Source: Fulvimarina sp039652615
GTDB taxonomy: Bacteria; Pseudomonadota; Alphaproteobacteria; Rhizobiales; Rhizobiaceae
Length of the DNA stretch: 64,000 nucleotides
Reading direction: 5' to 3'
Assembly (NCBI RefSeq): GCF_039652615.1
Contig: NZ_JBDJAC010000002.1
Span: 62,001-126,000, forward strand
Below the pieces are notes generated by a model. The model was not told the DNA's origin, ran no database searches, and was given only the letters and a program-made list of their open reading frames with translations. The position numbers and the translations under genes were made by a program. This document shows positions 8,656 to 16,790 of the stretch, piece after piece. The first letter of the stretch is position 1. Each line of letters begins with the position of its first letter.

Positions 8656-10575
8656 ATGTCTAACATCAATTACGCTCAATACGCCGAGCCCGTCGCGCGG
8701 GCACTTTGCGGTGAAGTGAACACGAAGCTTTCAAAGGCTGGTGAACTGCGGTTTGGGACAAACGGCAGCCTGAAAGTGAAGATCGAAGGCCCGGAGGCTG
8801 GCACGTTCTCGAATTTCGAGACCGGCGAAGCTGGTGGACTTCTCGACCTCATCGCTCTCCATCGCGGCGGCGATCGGCGTGAAGCCCATGCTTGGCTCTC
8901 GGAACAGTACGGGCTTGAACGCACTTCACGCGGAAAAATTGTGGGCAAGAAGATTGTCGCCGTCTATCGATATGAGGACGAGGCCGGCGAGCGTGTTTTC
9001 GAAGCGGTTCGCATGGAAGGGAGAGATCCCGACACAAACCAAAGAATCAAAGTTTTTTTTCAGCGGAAAGACGAAAATACCTATGGCGTGAAAGGCTGTC
9101 GCGTCGTTCCCTACCGGCTCCCCGAATTGATGGAAGCCATCGCCCAGGAACGCCCTGTCTTCGTTGTCGAGGGTGAGAAAGACGTTGATCGGCTCGCCAA
9201 GCTGGGTGTTGTCGCGACGTGCAATTCGGAAGGCGCTGGCAAGTGGAAGCCGCAACATTCCGAATTCCTTGAAGGCGCGGATGTCGTGATCCTGCCCGAC
9301 AATGACGAGCCAGGTCAAAAACACGCCCAGACCGTTGCAAGATCTTTGAAAGCAAAGGCCGCTCGCATTCGAATTGCCGAGCTTCCCGACCTCCCAAACA
9401 AAGGCGATGTGTCCGACTGGCTGGCTAAGGGTAACACCGTCGAGCGGCTTTATGAGATCGTCGAGAGCGCGTCCGATTGGCAGCCGGCCTCAACGCTAGG
9501 TCTTGTCTGGATGGGGGAGCAAAACAAGCTCCCGCCCCGCAAATGGCTCGTTAAAGGTCTTCTTGGCGAAGGCGAACTTTCCGTGATGTATGCGCCTTCG
9601 GGCGGCGGCAAGTCGTTCGTCGCACTTGATCTCGGAGCGAGGATCGCGGCCGGGCTCGACTGGTACGATCACCGCGTGACGCCATCCGCTGTTCTTTATG
9701 TGGCGGGTGAAGGTGCGACCGGGTTTCGTCAGCGCATGACGGCTTGGCAGGACCGAAACGGCGTTGACGAGCTTCCTTTTGTCATGATGCCCAGGGCGAT
9801 CGATCTCTTTTCGAAAGACAACAAGTCAATCGATCTGATCGGCGATGCAATGACCGAAATTCAAGAGCGCGCCGGCCTGCCGGTTCGGCTGATCGTTCTC
9901 GACACCCTATCGCGCATGATGCACGGCGGCGTCGACAGTGAACCACGGGATATGAAGATATTCTTGGAACACGTCGAAGCACTCCGCCAAGCAACCGGCG
10001 CTCACATCCTTATCATTCACCACACAGGAAAGGAGACGGATCGCGGAATGCGAGGTTCATCCATGCTTCGTGACTTCGCGGATACGGTCCTCGCAATCGA
10101 GGCACCAAAGGAAGAAGACACCGACCATCTGCACTGGATCAAGGTCGACAAGCAGAAGGACGGAGAGGACGGCGGCAAATACCGCGCAAGGCTTTCGCAA
10201 TCGACTGTGGGCACGGACGAAGACGGTGACGAGACCACCTCTTGCGTCGTGGAGCACCTCGGCGCGAGCGAGACGACCGGCCCGGCAAAACCGCAAAAAA
10301 GGCTCTCTCCTTCCGAAGAAATTGCGCGGCGCGCTCTTGCTGACCTGCTCTGCGATCAGGGCGTGACACCGCGTGACAGTCGAATTCCGCCAAGTGTCAC
10401 GCACGTTGTCACGCTCGAAGCGTGGAAAGACGAGTTCCGACGCCGAGGCGACTTCACCGACCCGGATCAAGCGAGAGCCGATGCTCGCTTCCGACAAGCA
10501 TGGAAACGCACCCACGAAGGCCTGATTACCAAGGGTTTGGCGATGATCATGGAGGGTCAGGCATGGCTGGTGTGA
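8656..10575 (+). CDS. Toprim primase-like / RepA-type helicase fusion
   Basis: Likely replication protein of the element. Residues 1-90 resemble a phage DnaG-type N-terminal region. A toprim domain follows (FVVEGEKDVDRL near 169-180; acidic D215-N-D217 in ILPDNDEPG). A RecA/RepA-like ATPase comes next, with Walker A APSGGGKS (313-320), Walker B LIVLD (412-416) and IHHTGKE (455-460), the sensor typical of RepA-like hexameric helicases. Start ATG 8656 (MSNINYAQYAEP) is chosen over an upstream in-frame ATG whose extra 19 residues look non-coding. The 3' end contains four of the nine TGTCACG heptamers. The C-terminal 70 residues are charged and may bind DNA. Confidence 0.85.
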   Translation: MSNINYAQYAEPVARALCGEVNTKLSKAGELRFGTNGSLKVKIEGPEAGTFSNFETGEAGGLLDLIALHRGGDRREAHAWLSEQYGLERTSRGKIVGKKIVAVYRYEDEAGERVFEAVRMEGRDPDTNQRIKVFFQRKDENTYGVKGCRVVPYRLPELMEAIAQERPVFVVEGEKDVDRLAKLGVVATCNSEGAGKWKPQHSEFLEGADVVILPDNDEPGQKHAQTVARSLKAKAARIRIAELPDLPNKGDVSDWLAKGNTVERLYEIVESASDWQPASTLGLVWMGEQNKLPPRKWLVKGLLGEGELSVMYAPSGGGKSFVALDLGARIAAGLDWYDHRVTPSAVLYVAGEGATGFRQRMTAWQDRNGVDELPFVMMPRAIDLFSKDNKSIDLIGDAMTEIQERAGLPVRLIVLDTLSRMMHGGVDSEPRDMKIFLEHVEALRQATGAHILIIHHTGKETDRGMRGSSMLRDFADTVLAIEAPKEEDTDHLHWIKVDKQKDGEDGGKYRARLSQSTVGTDEDGDETTSCVVEHLGASETTGPAKPQKRLSPSEEIARRALADLLCDQGVTPRDSRIPPSVTHVVTLEAWKDEFRRRGDFTDPDQARADARFRQAWKRTHEGLITKGLAMIMEGQAWLV

Positions 10576-10670
10576 CGCTGCTGTCACGCGTGACTGTCAC
10601 GCGATGTCACGGCGATGCGGGAAGGCGTGACACCCTACGCCCCCCTAAGGGGGGGCTAGGGGGTGTCACG
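10362..10670. repeat. Iteron-like cluster of nine TGTCACG heptamers (candidate replication origin)
   Basis: Exact TGTCACG or its complement CGTGACA occurs at 10362, 10372, 10395, 10407, 10582, 10595, 10605, 10626 and 10664. The first four are inside the end of the primase-helicase gene and the other five just after it. Both orientations occur. A cluster this dense next to a replication gene is typical of a replicator-binding origin. Function is inferred. Confidence 0.6.
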
Positions 10671-10835
10671 ACTGACCCGCCGACCCTCGCCGAGCGGCTT
10701 GGCGAACTGGCAGAGCGGGTAGAGCGGCTTTCGCCGAGCCCGAGACGGCCTGACGGGTTTTTCGAAGATCGATCCGAGATTGCCTACGAGCTGCGGGAAG
10801 CGGCCCGGCTTGCCGGAAGGAGGGCCGGACGATGA
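10563..10835 (+). CDS. Small hypothetical protein of the element
   Basis: A 90-codon frame from ATG 10563 overlaps the end of the primase gene and ends in ATGA overlap with the HNH gene. Its second half (LAERLGELAERVERLSPSPR, then a helix rich in Glu and Arg) looks like a real small helical protein. The first 35 codons run through the heptamer repeats and the G/C palindrome and are of doubtful coding character, so the true start may be a later GTG (10572 or 10587). Its position just before the HNH and TerL genes is where a small terminase subunit often lies, but no TerS signature is visible. Confidence 0.5.
   Translation: MAGVTLLSRVTVTRCHGDAGRRDTLRPPKGGLGGVTTDPPTLAERLGELAERVERLSPSPRRPDGFFEDRSEIAYELREAARLAGRRAGR
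10626..10670. repeat. 45-bp near-palindrome with G/C core
   Basis: CGTGACACCC on the left and its counterpart GGGGTGTCACG on the right enclose an inner CCCCCC-TAA-GGGGGGG hairpin (10640-10655). The outer arms are two of the nine heptamers in inverted orientation. It could be an origin hairpin, an operator or a packaging signal. There is no U-run, so it is not a simple terminator. Confidence 0.6.
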
Positions 10836-11746
10836 GGCGAACGTCTTTGCTCTGGGACACTGAAGGCAAGCGGAACCGGCTCTATGGGCGGCGTTGGCGA
10901 ACGGCACGGGCCGCGTTCCTCTCGGAACATCCGCTCTGCACGATGTGCGCCAAAGCTGGCAGAACCGAACCCGCAACCGTCGTGGATCACGTTGTTCCTC
11001 ACAAGGGCGACGAGGCGCTGTTCTGGGATCGATCGAACTGGCAAACCCTTTGCGAGCATCATCACAACTCGGAAAAGGCCAAGATCGAGATACGCGGCTA
11101 TTCCGACCGCATCGGCGATGATGGGTGGCCTGTAGACCCATCGCATCCCGCCTTGAGCGGCGAAACGATGATCAGCGGCAAATCCAAGCCCGATGGTCTC
11201 AAGCGCCTCAACGTGCCGTCCGTCATCGTCTGCGGGCCACCGGCTGCGGGCAAGTCGCGGTACTGCCAGGACAACGCCAACCCGGATGATCTCATCATCG
11301 ACTTCGATGGGATCGATGCCGAGATCAACGGTCGCGCCCGGATGCGGAACAGGCTGATTGTCCCGATCCTTCGCGAGCGTAACCGTCGCATCATCGAAGC
11401 CGCTAAGCGGACCATTGGCCGTGTCTGGCTACCCATGACGCTGCCCCTTGTCGCCGATCGCCAGTGGTGGCGCTCTGCGATCGGAGCCGAGACGGTCGTG
11501 ATCGAGGCAGACAGCGAGCTATGCAAGAGCCGCATCCTCGCCGACGCCGAGCGCTCTTCGACGGCGCGCGAACAGTGCGATGCTGTCGATGCGTGGTGGA
11601 GAGCCTACCGCCATGACCCTTCCGAAACGCGTCTCAAAGCACCCTGGGGGGGTGTCGAGGACGGCGAAAGCGACCCCGGACACCGGCGCCCCCACACGAA
11701 TGCGTACTTAGTTTTGAAATCGGAAGGCCCGGAAGATGGGGCTTAG
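10832..11746 (+). CDS. HNH endonuclease fused to a P-loop (kinase-like) domain
   Basis: Residues 1-90 are an HNH nuclease module: Cys36-x-x-Cys39, D52-H53 in VVDHVVPHKGD, N69 in RSNWQTLC, and C74-x-x-H77, the usual zinc-stabilised beta-beta-alpha-metal layout. Residues 125-270 hold a P-loop with Walker A GPPAAGKS (135-142) and a following LIIDFDGID strand, as in small AAA_33/polynucleotide-kinase-like proteins. HNH proteins next to TerL assist DNA cleavage and packaging in cos-type HK97-like phages; the attached P-loop domain is unusual. It overlaps both neighbours (ATGA at the start, TerL ATG inside its end). The role of the second domain is not known. Confidence 0.78.
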   Translation: MRRTSLLWDTEGKRNRLYGRRWRTARAAFLSEHPLCTMCAKAGRTEPATVVDHVVPHKGDEALFWDRSNWQTLCEHHHNSEKAKIEIRGYSDRIGDDGWPVDPSHPALSGETMISGKSKPDGLKRLNVPSVIVCGPPAAGKSRYCQDNANPDDLIIDFDGIDAEINGRARMRNRLIVPILRERNRRIIEAAKRTIGRVWLPMTLPLVADRQWWRSAIGAETVVIEADSELCKSRILADAERSSTAREQCDAVDAWWRAYRHDPSETRLKAPWGGVEDGESDPGHRRPHTNAYLVLKSEGPEDGA

Positions 11747-13418
11747 AGGACCCGGCGCGAACCCGGCACCGCTTCATCGATCAAAGGCCGATGCGCCGCG
11801 ACCGCCTGACCTTCTGTCGCTTGCGGGCCTCGACCATCGCCCGAAGATCGCCGAGCCATGGCGCGCACCCGGCCTCACCCGAGCCGAACGCGTGATCGCC
11901 TTCATCGAGACGCTTCCGATCACTCAGGGCTCGCTGGTGGGCACCACGATGCACCTGCGGGACTGGCAACGCCGCTTCGTGGAAGATGTGTACGCCGAGA
12001 ACGCCGCCGGCGAACGGCCGGTTCGCACGGCGGTCCTCTCGATGGCGCGCAAGAACGGTAAGACCCAGCTCGCCGCGGCTCTTGCCCTCTGTCACCTCTG
12101 CGGGCCCGAGTCCGAACCTCGCGGCGAGGTTTACTCAGCCGCAAATGACAAGTTTCAGGCGGGCAAGATTTTCGCCGAAATGGTCGCGATCATCGTGGAG
12201 TGCCCTGCGCTTTCGTCCCGCCTCAACATCATCCGCTTCCGCAAGGAGATTGAATGCCTCGTCGGCGACGGCAAGGGATCGCTCTTTGCCGCACTCTCGG
12301 CCGATGCAGACACGAAGCACGGCCTTTCGCCGAGCTTCATCGTCTATGACGAGCTGGGACAGGCTCCAAAGCGGGCGCTCTATGAGGCGCTGGACACCGC
12401 CATGGGCGCGCGTGACAACCCGCTGATGCTCGTGATTTCGACGCAGGCGGCGGACGATCACGCGGTAATGTCGGAGCTGGTCGATTACGGCCGGAAGGTT
12501 GTTGCCGGCGAGGTCGAAGATCCGGCCTTCCACCTGACGCTCTACAGCGCTCCCGACAACGCCGACCCGTGGGACCCGGAGACTTGGCTTGCCGCCAATC
12601 CGGCTCTCGGCGACTTCCGGTCCCTGTCGGATGTCGAGCGCCAGGCCGCACAGGCGAAGCGCGTCTCGTCAAAAGAGAACGCATTCCGCAACCTGATTCT
12701 CAATCAGCGCGTTGCCGCGCATGTTCGCTTCATCATGAAGCGGGAATGGGACGATTGCGGCGAGGCCGTCGATTTCGCCGCTCTCGACGGCCGGGAATGC
12801 TATGGCGGGCTCGATCTCGGCGCGACCCGCGATCTATCGGCCTTCGTCCTCGTCTTCCCGAACGACGACGGAACCTTCAATATCCTGCCCACGGCCTTCA
12901 TGCCGGGCGGCAATATCGAGGAACGCGCCCATGAGGATCGCGCACCTTACGACGTGCGGGCAAAGCAGGGCTTCATCACGACCATGCCCGGCGTGACTAC
13001 GGACCCGGCCAACATCGCCGAGGCCATCGCCGCCGCTGCGGAGCGCTACGACCTGAAGGCCGTCGCCTATGACCGCTGGCGAATTGAGGACCTGAAGCGC
13101 GAATTGGCGGAACAGGGGCTTGAACTTCCGCTCCAGCCGTTCGCGCAAAGCTTCAAGGATATGGGACCGGCCGTCGATACGCTTGAGCGTCTGGTTGCTG
13201 AGACGAGGCTGCGCCATGGCAGCAATCCGGTTCTGAATATGTGCGCGGCGAATGCCGTCGTGGAGCGAGATGCGTCGGGCAACCGGAAGCTCACGAAGGC
13301 GAAGTCGTCAGGCCGCATCGACGTGCTGGTTGCGCTCACCATGGCCTTGTCGCTCGCCGAGCGTCACGAAGGCGAACCCGCCGCCCCCGGCTGTCTGTCG
13401 ATGCTGTTTGAAGATTGA
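11736..13418 (+). CDS. Phage terminase large subunit
   Basis: DNA-packaging motor of the HK97 type (Terminase_1). The ATPase domain shows a Walker A-like SMARKNGKT (102-110) and Walker B FIVYDE (201-206). The C-terminal RNase-H-like nuclease begins with GGLDLGATRDLSAF and has a further acidic site near the end (GRIDVLVALTMAL). Length of 560 aa is normal for the family. It starts 11 bp inside the end of the HNH gene. No small terminase subunit is recognised nearby, so the HNH fusion or the small ORF at 10563 may supply that role; this is inference. Confidence 0.92.
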   Translation: MGLRGPGANPAPLHRSKADAPRPPDLLSLAGLDHRPKIAEPWRAPGLTRAERVIAFIETLPITQGSLVGTTMHLRDWQRRFVEDVYAENAAGERPVRTAVLSMARKNGKTQLAAALALCHLCGPESEPRGEVYSAANDKFQAGKIFAEMVAIIVECPALSSRLNIIRFRKEIECLVGDGKGSLFAALSADADTKHGLSPSFIVYDELGQAPKRALYEALDTAMGARDNPLMLVISTQAADDHAVMSELVDYGRKVVAGEVEDPAFHLTLYSAPDNADPWDPETWLAANPALGDFRSLSDVERQAAQAKRVSSKENAFRNLILNQRVAAHVRFIMKREWDDCGEAVDFAALDGRECYGGLDLGATRDLSAFVLVFPNDDGTFNILPTAFMPGGNIEERAHEDRAPYDVRAKQGFITTMPGVTTDPANIAEAIAAAAERYDLKAVAYDRWRIEDLKRELAEQGLELPLQPFAQSFKDMGPAVDTLERLVAETRLRHGSNPVLNMCAANAVVERDASGNRKLTKAKSSGRIDVLVALTMALSLAERHEGEPAAPGCLSMLFED

Positions 13419-13421
13419 TCA

Positions 13422-13667
13422 TTATTTGTCGTCGACAGCGAATAACACTGGCTGCTTCTTTGCCTCTGCGACCCGAACCGCATTACCGAAGTGCGCGAAT
13501 GAAGCGACGAGGTGTTCAACCAACTCGGCATGCTCTTGGGATAAATCCGCAGCTTCAAGCTCGTCTTGGATAACATCCGATATGCTTACGCCCTTCTGAC
13601 TTTTACGCAGTTGATCTCCCGCTATCGTCGTGGCGACACGAAGTATTTTTGCCATTTCCATGTTCAT
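13422..13667 (-). CDS. Hypothetical protein in operon with XRE regulator
   Basis: An 81-aa acidic protein read leftward, overlapping the end of the XRE gene. The second in-frame ATG (13667) is chosen because AAGGA lies 6 bp upstream; the ATG at 13673 is too close to it. The central part (SISDVIQDELEAADLSQEHAE) is helical and acidic. No family is recognised. The two genes are transcribed opposite to the packaging genes and probably form the control module. The protein could be an accessory regulator or part of a toxin-antitoxin pair; neither can be shown. Confidence 0.6.
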   Translation of the reverse strand: MNMEMAKILRVATTIAGDQLRKSQKGVSISDVIQDELEAADLSQEHAELVEHLVASFAHFGNAVRVAEAKKQPVLFAVDDK

Positions 13668-13669
13668 CG

Positions 13670-13897
13670 TCATTCCTTTCTAAGCCTTACCCCGGCCCCG
13701 CCGCCATTTTCCTCGATGAAGACAATACCAGCTGATTGAAGCGCTTCGCGGACTGCTGAAAGCGCTTCTGGGCTTCCCGCATATCGCTCGTTCTCGAAGT
13801 TCGTGATCGTATTCCGATGGACTTTCGCGGCGTCTGCGAGGTCTTGAAGCGACCACCTTAAAGCCGCTCTTGCCATTCGCACCTGTGCAGGCTTCAC
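13670..13897 (-). CDS. XRE-family helix-turn-helix regulator
   Basis: The 75-aa protein has a single Cro/CI-type HTH: MARAALRWSLQDLADAAKVH is the first half and RNTITNFENERY holds the recognition helix. The C-terminus (GIVFIEENGGGAGVRLRKE) matches the short XRE proteins common in rhizobial genomes. Start is GTG 13897 with AAGGA upstream. It is divergent from the gene at 13973, with GCAC-type palindromes between and inside its own start, so it probably represses itself and the divergent gene. It is the only repressor candidate in the element. Confidence 0.8.
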   Translation of the reverse strand: MKPAQVRMARAALRWSLQDLADAAKVHRNTITNFENERYAGSPEALSAVREALQSAGIVFIEENGGGAGVRLRKE

Positions 13898-13956
13898 AAG
13901 CGTTCTTCCTTATGCTATCTGCACAAGTGCAGTCATCACATGTGCCATTAGCACAT
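13879..13956. promoter_or_regulatory. Divergent promoter with three GCAC/GTGC inverted repeats (candidate XRE operators)
   Basis: Three related inverted repeats are visible: GCACCTGTGC (13879-13888, inside the first codons of the XRE gene), TGCACAAGTGCA (13920-13931) and ATGTGC-CATTA-GCACAT (13940-13956). The shared half-site GCAC/GTGC and the position between divergent starts (13897 and 13973) indicate operators. Binding is not proven. Confidence 0.55.
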
Positions 13957-13972
13957 CAGGAAGGGAATTGCC

Positions 13973-14437
13973 ATGCTGAACGCACCCGTTCCGGCAAGCG
14001 CTACAGGCTTGCCTCTCGACAGAAAAACCATCGAAGACCTGATCGAAAGCCTGATTGCCATGCTCGACGGCATGGATGCGGACCCCGACCTTGAACCGAG
14101 CCTCGGCTTTGAGGTTGTGGGCGCTCTGCTCGACGGCGAACAGGATGCCGACGACGAGCCTGATCTCGGCTCCTCGATCTCTTCCAGCATCGTCGGCGAG
14201 GACGATCGACCGCGTGAGTGGAAACGATACTGGACTGACGTGGATTTCGAGGGGACACCCGAGAACTGCGAGAGCGAAGCCGAAGCGGCGATGATCGCCC
14301 AAGCCAGCCTGTATGTCCCTTTCGCCGACCGCTCGCCGTGGCGGGCCGAGGAACTGCGCTTGATCGCCCTTCGCGTTCGATCGGTCGTCGCCGCGCGGGC
14401 GATGCAGGGCGAAGTTATCCACAGAATTCGCGGGTAG
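13973..14437 (+). CDS. Hypothetical acidic protein of the element
   Basis: 154 aa, preceded by AGGAAGGGAATTGCC, a strong ribosome binding site. The N-terminal half is very acidic (LIAMLDGMDADPDLEPSLG, then several DGEQDADDEPD-like stretches). The C-terminal part is basic and helical. Similar short acidic proteins occur in rhizobial genomes without known function. It is the first rightward gene after the divergent control region, so it is probably regulated by the XRE protein. No scaffold, TerS or anti-repressor signature can be claimed. Confidence 0.65.
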   Translation: MLNAPVPASATGLPLDRKTIEDLIESLIAMLDGMDADPDLEPSLGFEVVGALLDGEQDADDEPDLGSSISSSIVGEDDRPREWKRYWTDVDFEGTPENCESEAEAAMIAQASLYVPFADRSPWRAEELRLIALRVRSVVAARAMQGEVIHRIRG

Positions 14438-14493
14438 GCCTTTCCTCATTCAATTGCGTGAGCTATTGCTAACTCAAACGAATGAGGAACAGA

Positions 14494-14997
14494 ATGGACC
14501 ACGAACCAAAATATACGATCTCACAGATTGGAGAGGCGACGGGATACGCCCCGAACACCATCCGCACACAGTTCCAGCGCGGTTTCCTGAAGTTCATGGA
14601 GACCGACAAGAGGGCCGGCGGTAACGGGCTTGCGCATTTCCTTTCTATGCAAAGCGCCCTCTACATCGCCACGTTCGGAGCCCTCGTCGCCCAAGGCATG
14701 AGCCCTCGGATAGCCGGAGACGCGGCGGTCCAATGGGTGCACATCGGCAGTAACGACCCTTTCGGCAAGCTGCCAGAGCGGGCACCCGGCGCACTGTTTG
14801 AGGGTCCGGGCTTTACGCTCCTATGCGTTGCCGCGAACGGCGAAGCTGAGGTGAAGTTCGCCCCCTTAAAAGGCGGCTCCGTATTGGACCTGTTGGCGTC
14901 CTCACAGGGAAGGCTGACTGGCGTGACCATCATCGTTCTCAACGACATCGATCGGCAGGTGCGCAGCAAGCTCACCCCTTCGGCTTTCTCGATTTAA
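14494..14997 (+). CDS. Protein with N-terminal MerR-like helix-turn-helix
   Basis: 167 aa from ATG 14494, chosen over ATG 14482 because AGGA lies 5 bp upstream of the second. Residues 6-30 (YTISQIGEATGYAPNTIRTQ) resemble a MerR/excisionase-type HTH. The rest has a hydrophobic segment (ALYIATFGALVAQG) and a C-terminal alpha/beta region of unknown fold. It might be the transcription or excision control protein of the element. It lies directly before the capsid gene (13 bp), so it may instead control late genes. The function is open. Confidence 0.6.
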   Translation: MDHEPKYTISQIGEATGYAPNTIRTQFQRGFLKFMETDKRAGGNGLAHFLSMQSALYIATFGALVAQGMSPRIAGDAAVQWVHIGSNDPFGKLPERAPGALFEGPGFTLLCVAANGEAEVKFAPLKGGSVLDLLASSQGRLTGVTIIVLNDIDRQVRSKLTPSAFSI

Positions 14998-15009
14998 GGG
15001 CCATTTCTC

Positions 15010-16245
15010 ATGAAAAAGAAGCTTGCGGAGCTGCGCGAAGAGCGCGCGGCCAAAATTACCGAAATGCGTTCGATCCACGACAAGGCCGCGAACGAAAATC
15101 GCGACCTGTCGAGCGAGGAAAACACGCGGTTCGAAGCGCTTAAGGGCGAGGAACGCTCTATCGGTTCGCAGATCGAGCGCGCCGAAAGCCTCGCCGAAAT
15201 GGAGCGCCGCGCGGATGCCTCGCCCATCGATCCGGCGCGCGACCGCGAGGTTCGCTCCGAATACTCGCTCGCGAAGGCCATTCAGGAGTCAATGTCGGGA
15301 CGCCTGACGGGCATCGAGGCCGAGGAACACGCCGAGCTTTCCCGCAACCGCTCTGAGACGCGCGGCGTGATGGTTCCGACATCGATCCTGCTCGAACATC
15401 GCGCCGTCACCACGTCGACGCCCGGCACAGGCCCCGGCTCGAACCTCGTCGGTCGCACCCAGGCCGCGCTTACGGAACATCCCCGGCCCACCCTTTTGAT
15501 CGAAGGCCTTGGCGCAACCGTGATGCGCGATCTTACCGGCAACATCGATCTTCCCCGTCTTTCGGAAAGCGGTTCGGTCGGATGGGTTGCCGAGCATGCG
15601 GATGTCGGCCGCACCGACCCGAAGTTCTCCAAGTCCTCTATGTCGCCGAAGACTGTCGGCGGTGAATACGAGATCAGCCGGCGCATGATCCTTCAATCTT
15701 CGACGGCCATCGAAGCATTGATGCGGCGTGACCTTGGCGTTCTGTTGCGCCAGGCGCTCGACGGCGCGGCTGTCGCTGGCGCTGGGGGTGTCGCACCCAC
15801 CGGCATCCTCAACACGGCGGGCATCGTCACCATTCCCGCCGAGGCCGTTCTTTCCGATACGACGGCGGAAATGATCGCCGCGCTCGAACTGGACGATCTT
15901 ACGGGCTCACGGGCCTTCGTTTCGAACCCGAACGTCGCGAAAATCGTCCGCAAGCTGAAAGACGCGGATGGGCGCACCATTCCGATGGCCGAACAGTTCC
16001 ACGGCGAGCGCACCGCCTGGACGAACCAGATCCCGGCAAACATCGGCGACACGTCCGACAAGAACGCCCTGATCTACGGCCAGTGGTCGGAACTAATCAT
16101 CGGCTACTGGTCGGGCGTCGATATCCTCGTAAACCCGTACCACGCGGATGTGGCCAGCAAGGGCGGCGTTCTGATCCACGCCTTCCTCGACGCTGATGTC
16201 GTGGTTCGCGAGCCCAAGGCCTTCGTGGTTTCGGAGATCGCATAA
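15010..16245 (+). CDS. HK97-type major capsid protein
   Basis: 411 aa. Residues 1-70 form a charged coiled coil (KLAELREERAAKITEMRS), matching the delta domain that is removed during head maturation. The HK97 capsid fold follows (about 110-405), with typical segments VGRTDPKFSKSSMSP, GGEYEISRRMI and the C-terminal IIGYWSGVDILVNPY. Start ATG 15010 lies 12 bp after the previous stop. The gene shares one base with the protease gene (TAATG), indicating coupling. The presence of the delta domain and an adjacent protease suggests that true proheads can be built. Confidence 0.92.
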   Translation: MKKKLAELREERAAKITEMRSIHDKAANENRDLSSEENTRFEALKGEERSIGSQIERAESLAEMERRADASPIDPARDREVRSEYSLAKAIQESMSGRLTGIEAEEHAELSRNRSETRGVMVPTSILLEHRAVTTSTPGTGPGSNLVGRTQAALTEHPRPTLLIEGLGATVMRDLTGNIDLPRLSESGSVGWVAEHADVGRTDPKFSKSSMSPKTVGGEYEISRRMILQSSTAIEALMRRDLGVLLRQALDGAAVAGAGGVAPTGILNTAGIVTIPAEAVLSDTTAEMIAALELDDLTGSRAFVSNPNVAKIVRKLKDADGRTIPMAEQFHGERTAWTNQIPANIGDTSDKNALIYGQWSELIIGYWSGVDILVNPYHADVASKGGVLIHAFLDADVVVREPKAFVVSEIA

Positions 16246-16787
16246 TGACCGTGGCGGCGAACCATCCCGAACGTCGAGCGCTCCCGGTAGAAGTCCGGGC
16301 GCGTGGGCGGCGGCTTGAAGGCTACGCCGCCACCTTCGGCCTTGAAGCGCGTATCAGCGAACATTTTTCAGAGACGATCGAGTCGGGCGCGTTCACCACG
16401 ACCCTTGCAAGAGGCCGCGACGTTCTCGCTCTTGTCGACCATGATCCGAGCCGCATCCTCGCCCGGACCCGGAGCCGGACCCTGCGGCTTGCGCAGGACA
16501 GTCGCGGTCTCGCGTTTGATCTCGATGTTCCCGACACCTCGACCGGCCGCGATGTTCTCGCCCTTGCCGAACGCGGCGACATCGGCGGCATGTCGTTCGG
16601 TTTCCACGCGACGGAAGAGGACTGGCAAGGTGAACGCCGGTCCCTTCGCGCCGTCGAATTGTTCGAAGTGTCCGTCGTCCTCGCATTCCCCGCCTATGAG
16701 GGCACCGCGATAACGGCACGGTCGCAGATGCTCCCAGCCGTTCGCCGCGATCTTGCCCGGCGCTACCTCGACATTATCGGAGCTTGA
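16245..16787 (+). CDS. HK97-family prohead protease
   Basis: Head-maturation serine protease of 180 aa, normal length. The catalytic His (H66 in LVDHDPSRI) and Ser (S117 in GGMSFGF) are present, with RLEGYAATFG at the N-terminus and the ELFEVSVV strand after the active serine. It would remove the delta domain of the capsid protein encoded directly before it. In HK97-like phages the usual order is portal, protease, capsid; here it is reversed. Confidence 0.92.
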   Translation: MTVAANHPERRALPVEVRARGRRLEGYAATFGLEARISEHFSETIESGAFTTTLARGRDVLALVDHDPSRILARTRSRTLRLAQDSRGLAFDLDVPDTSTGRDVLALAERGDIGGMSFGFHATEEDWQGERRSLRAVELFEVSVVLAFPAYEGTAITARSQMLPAVRRDLARRYLDIIGA

Positions 16788-16790
16788 ACC

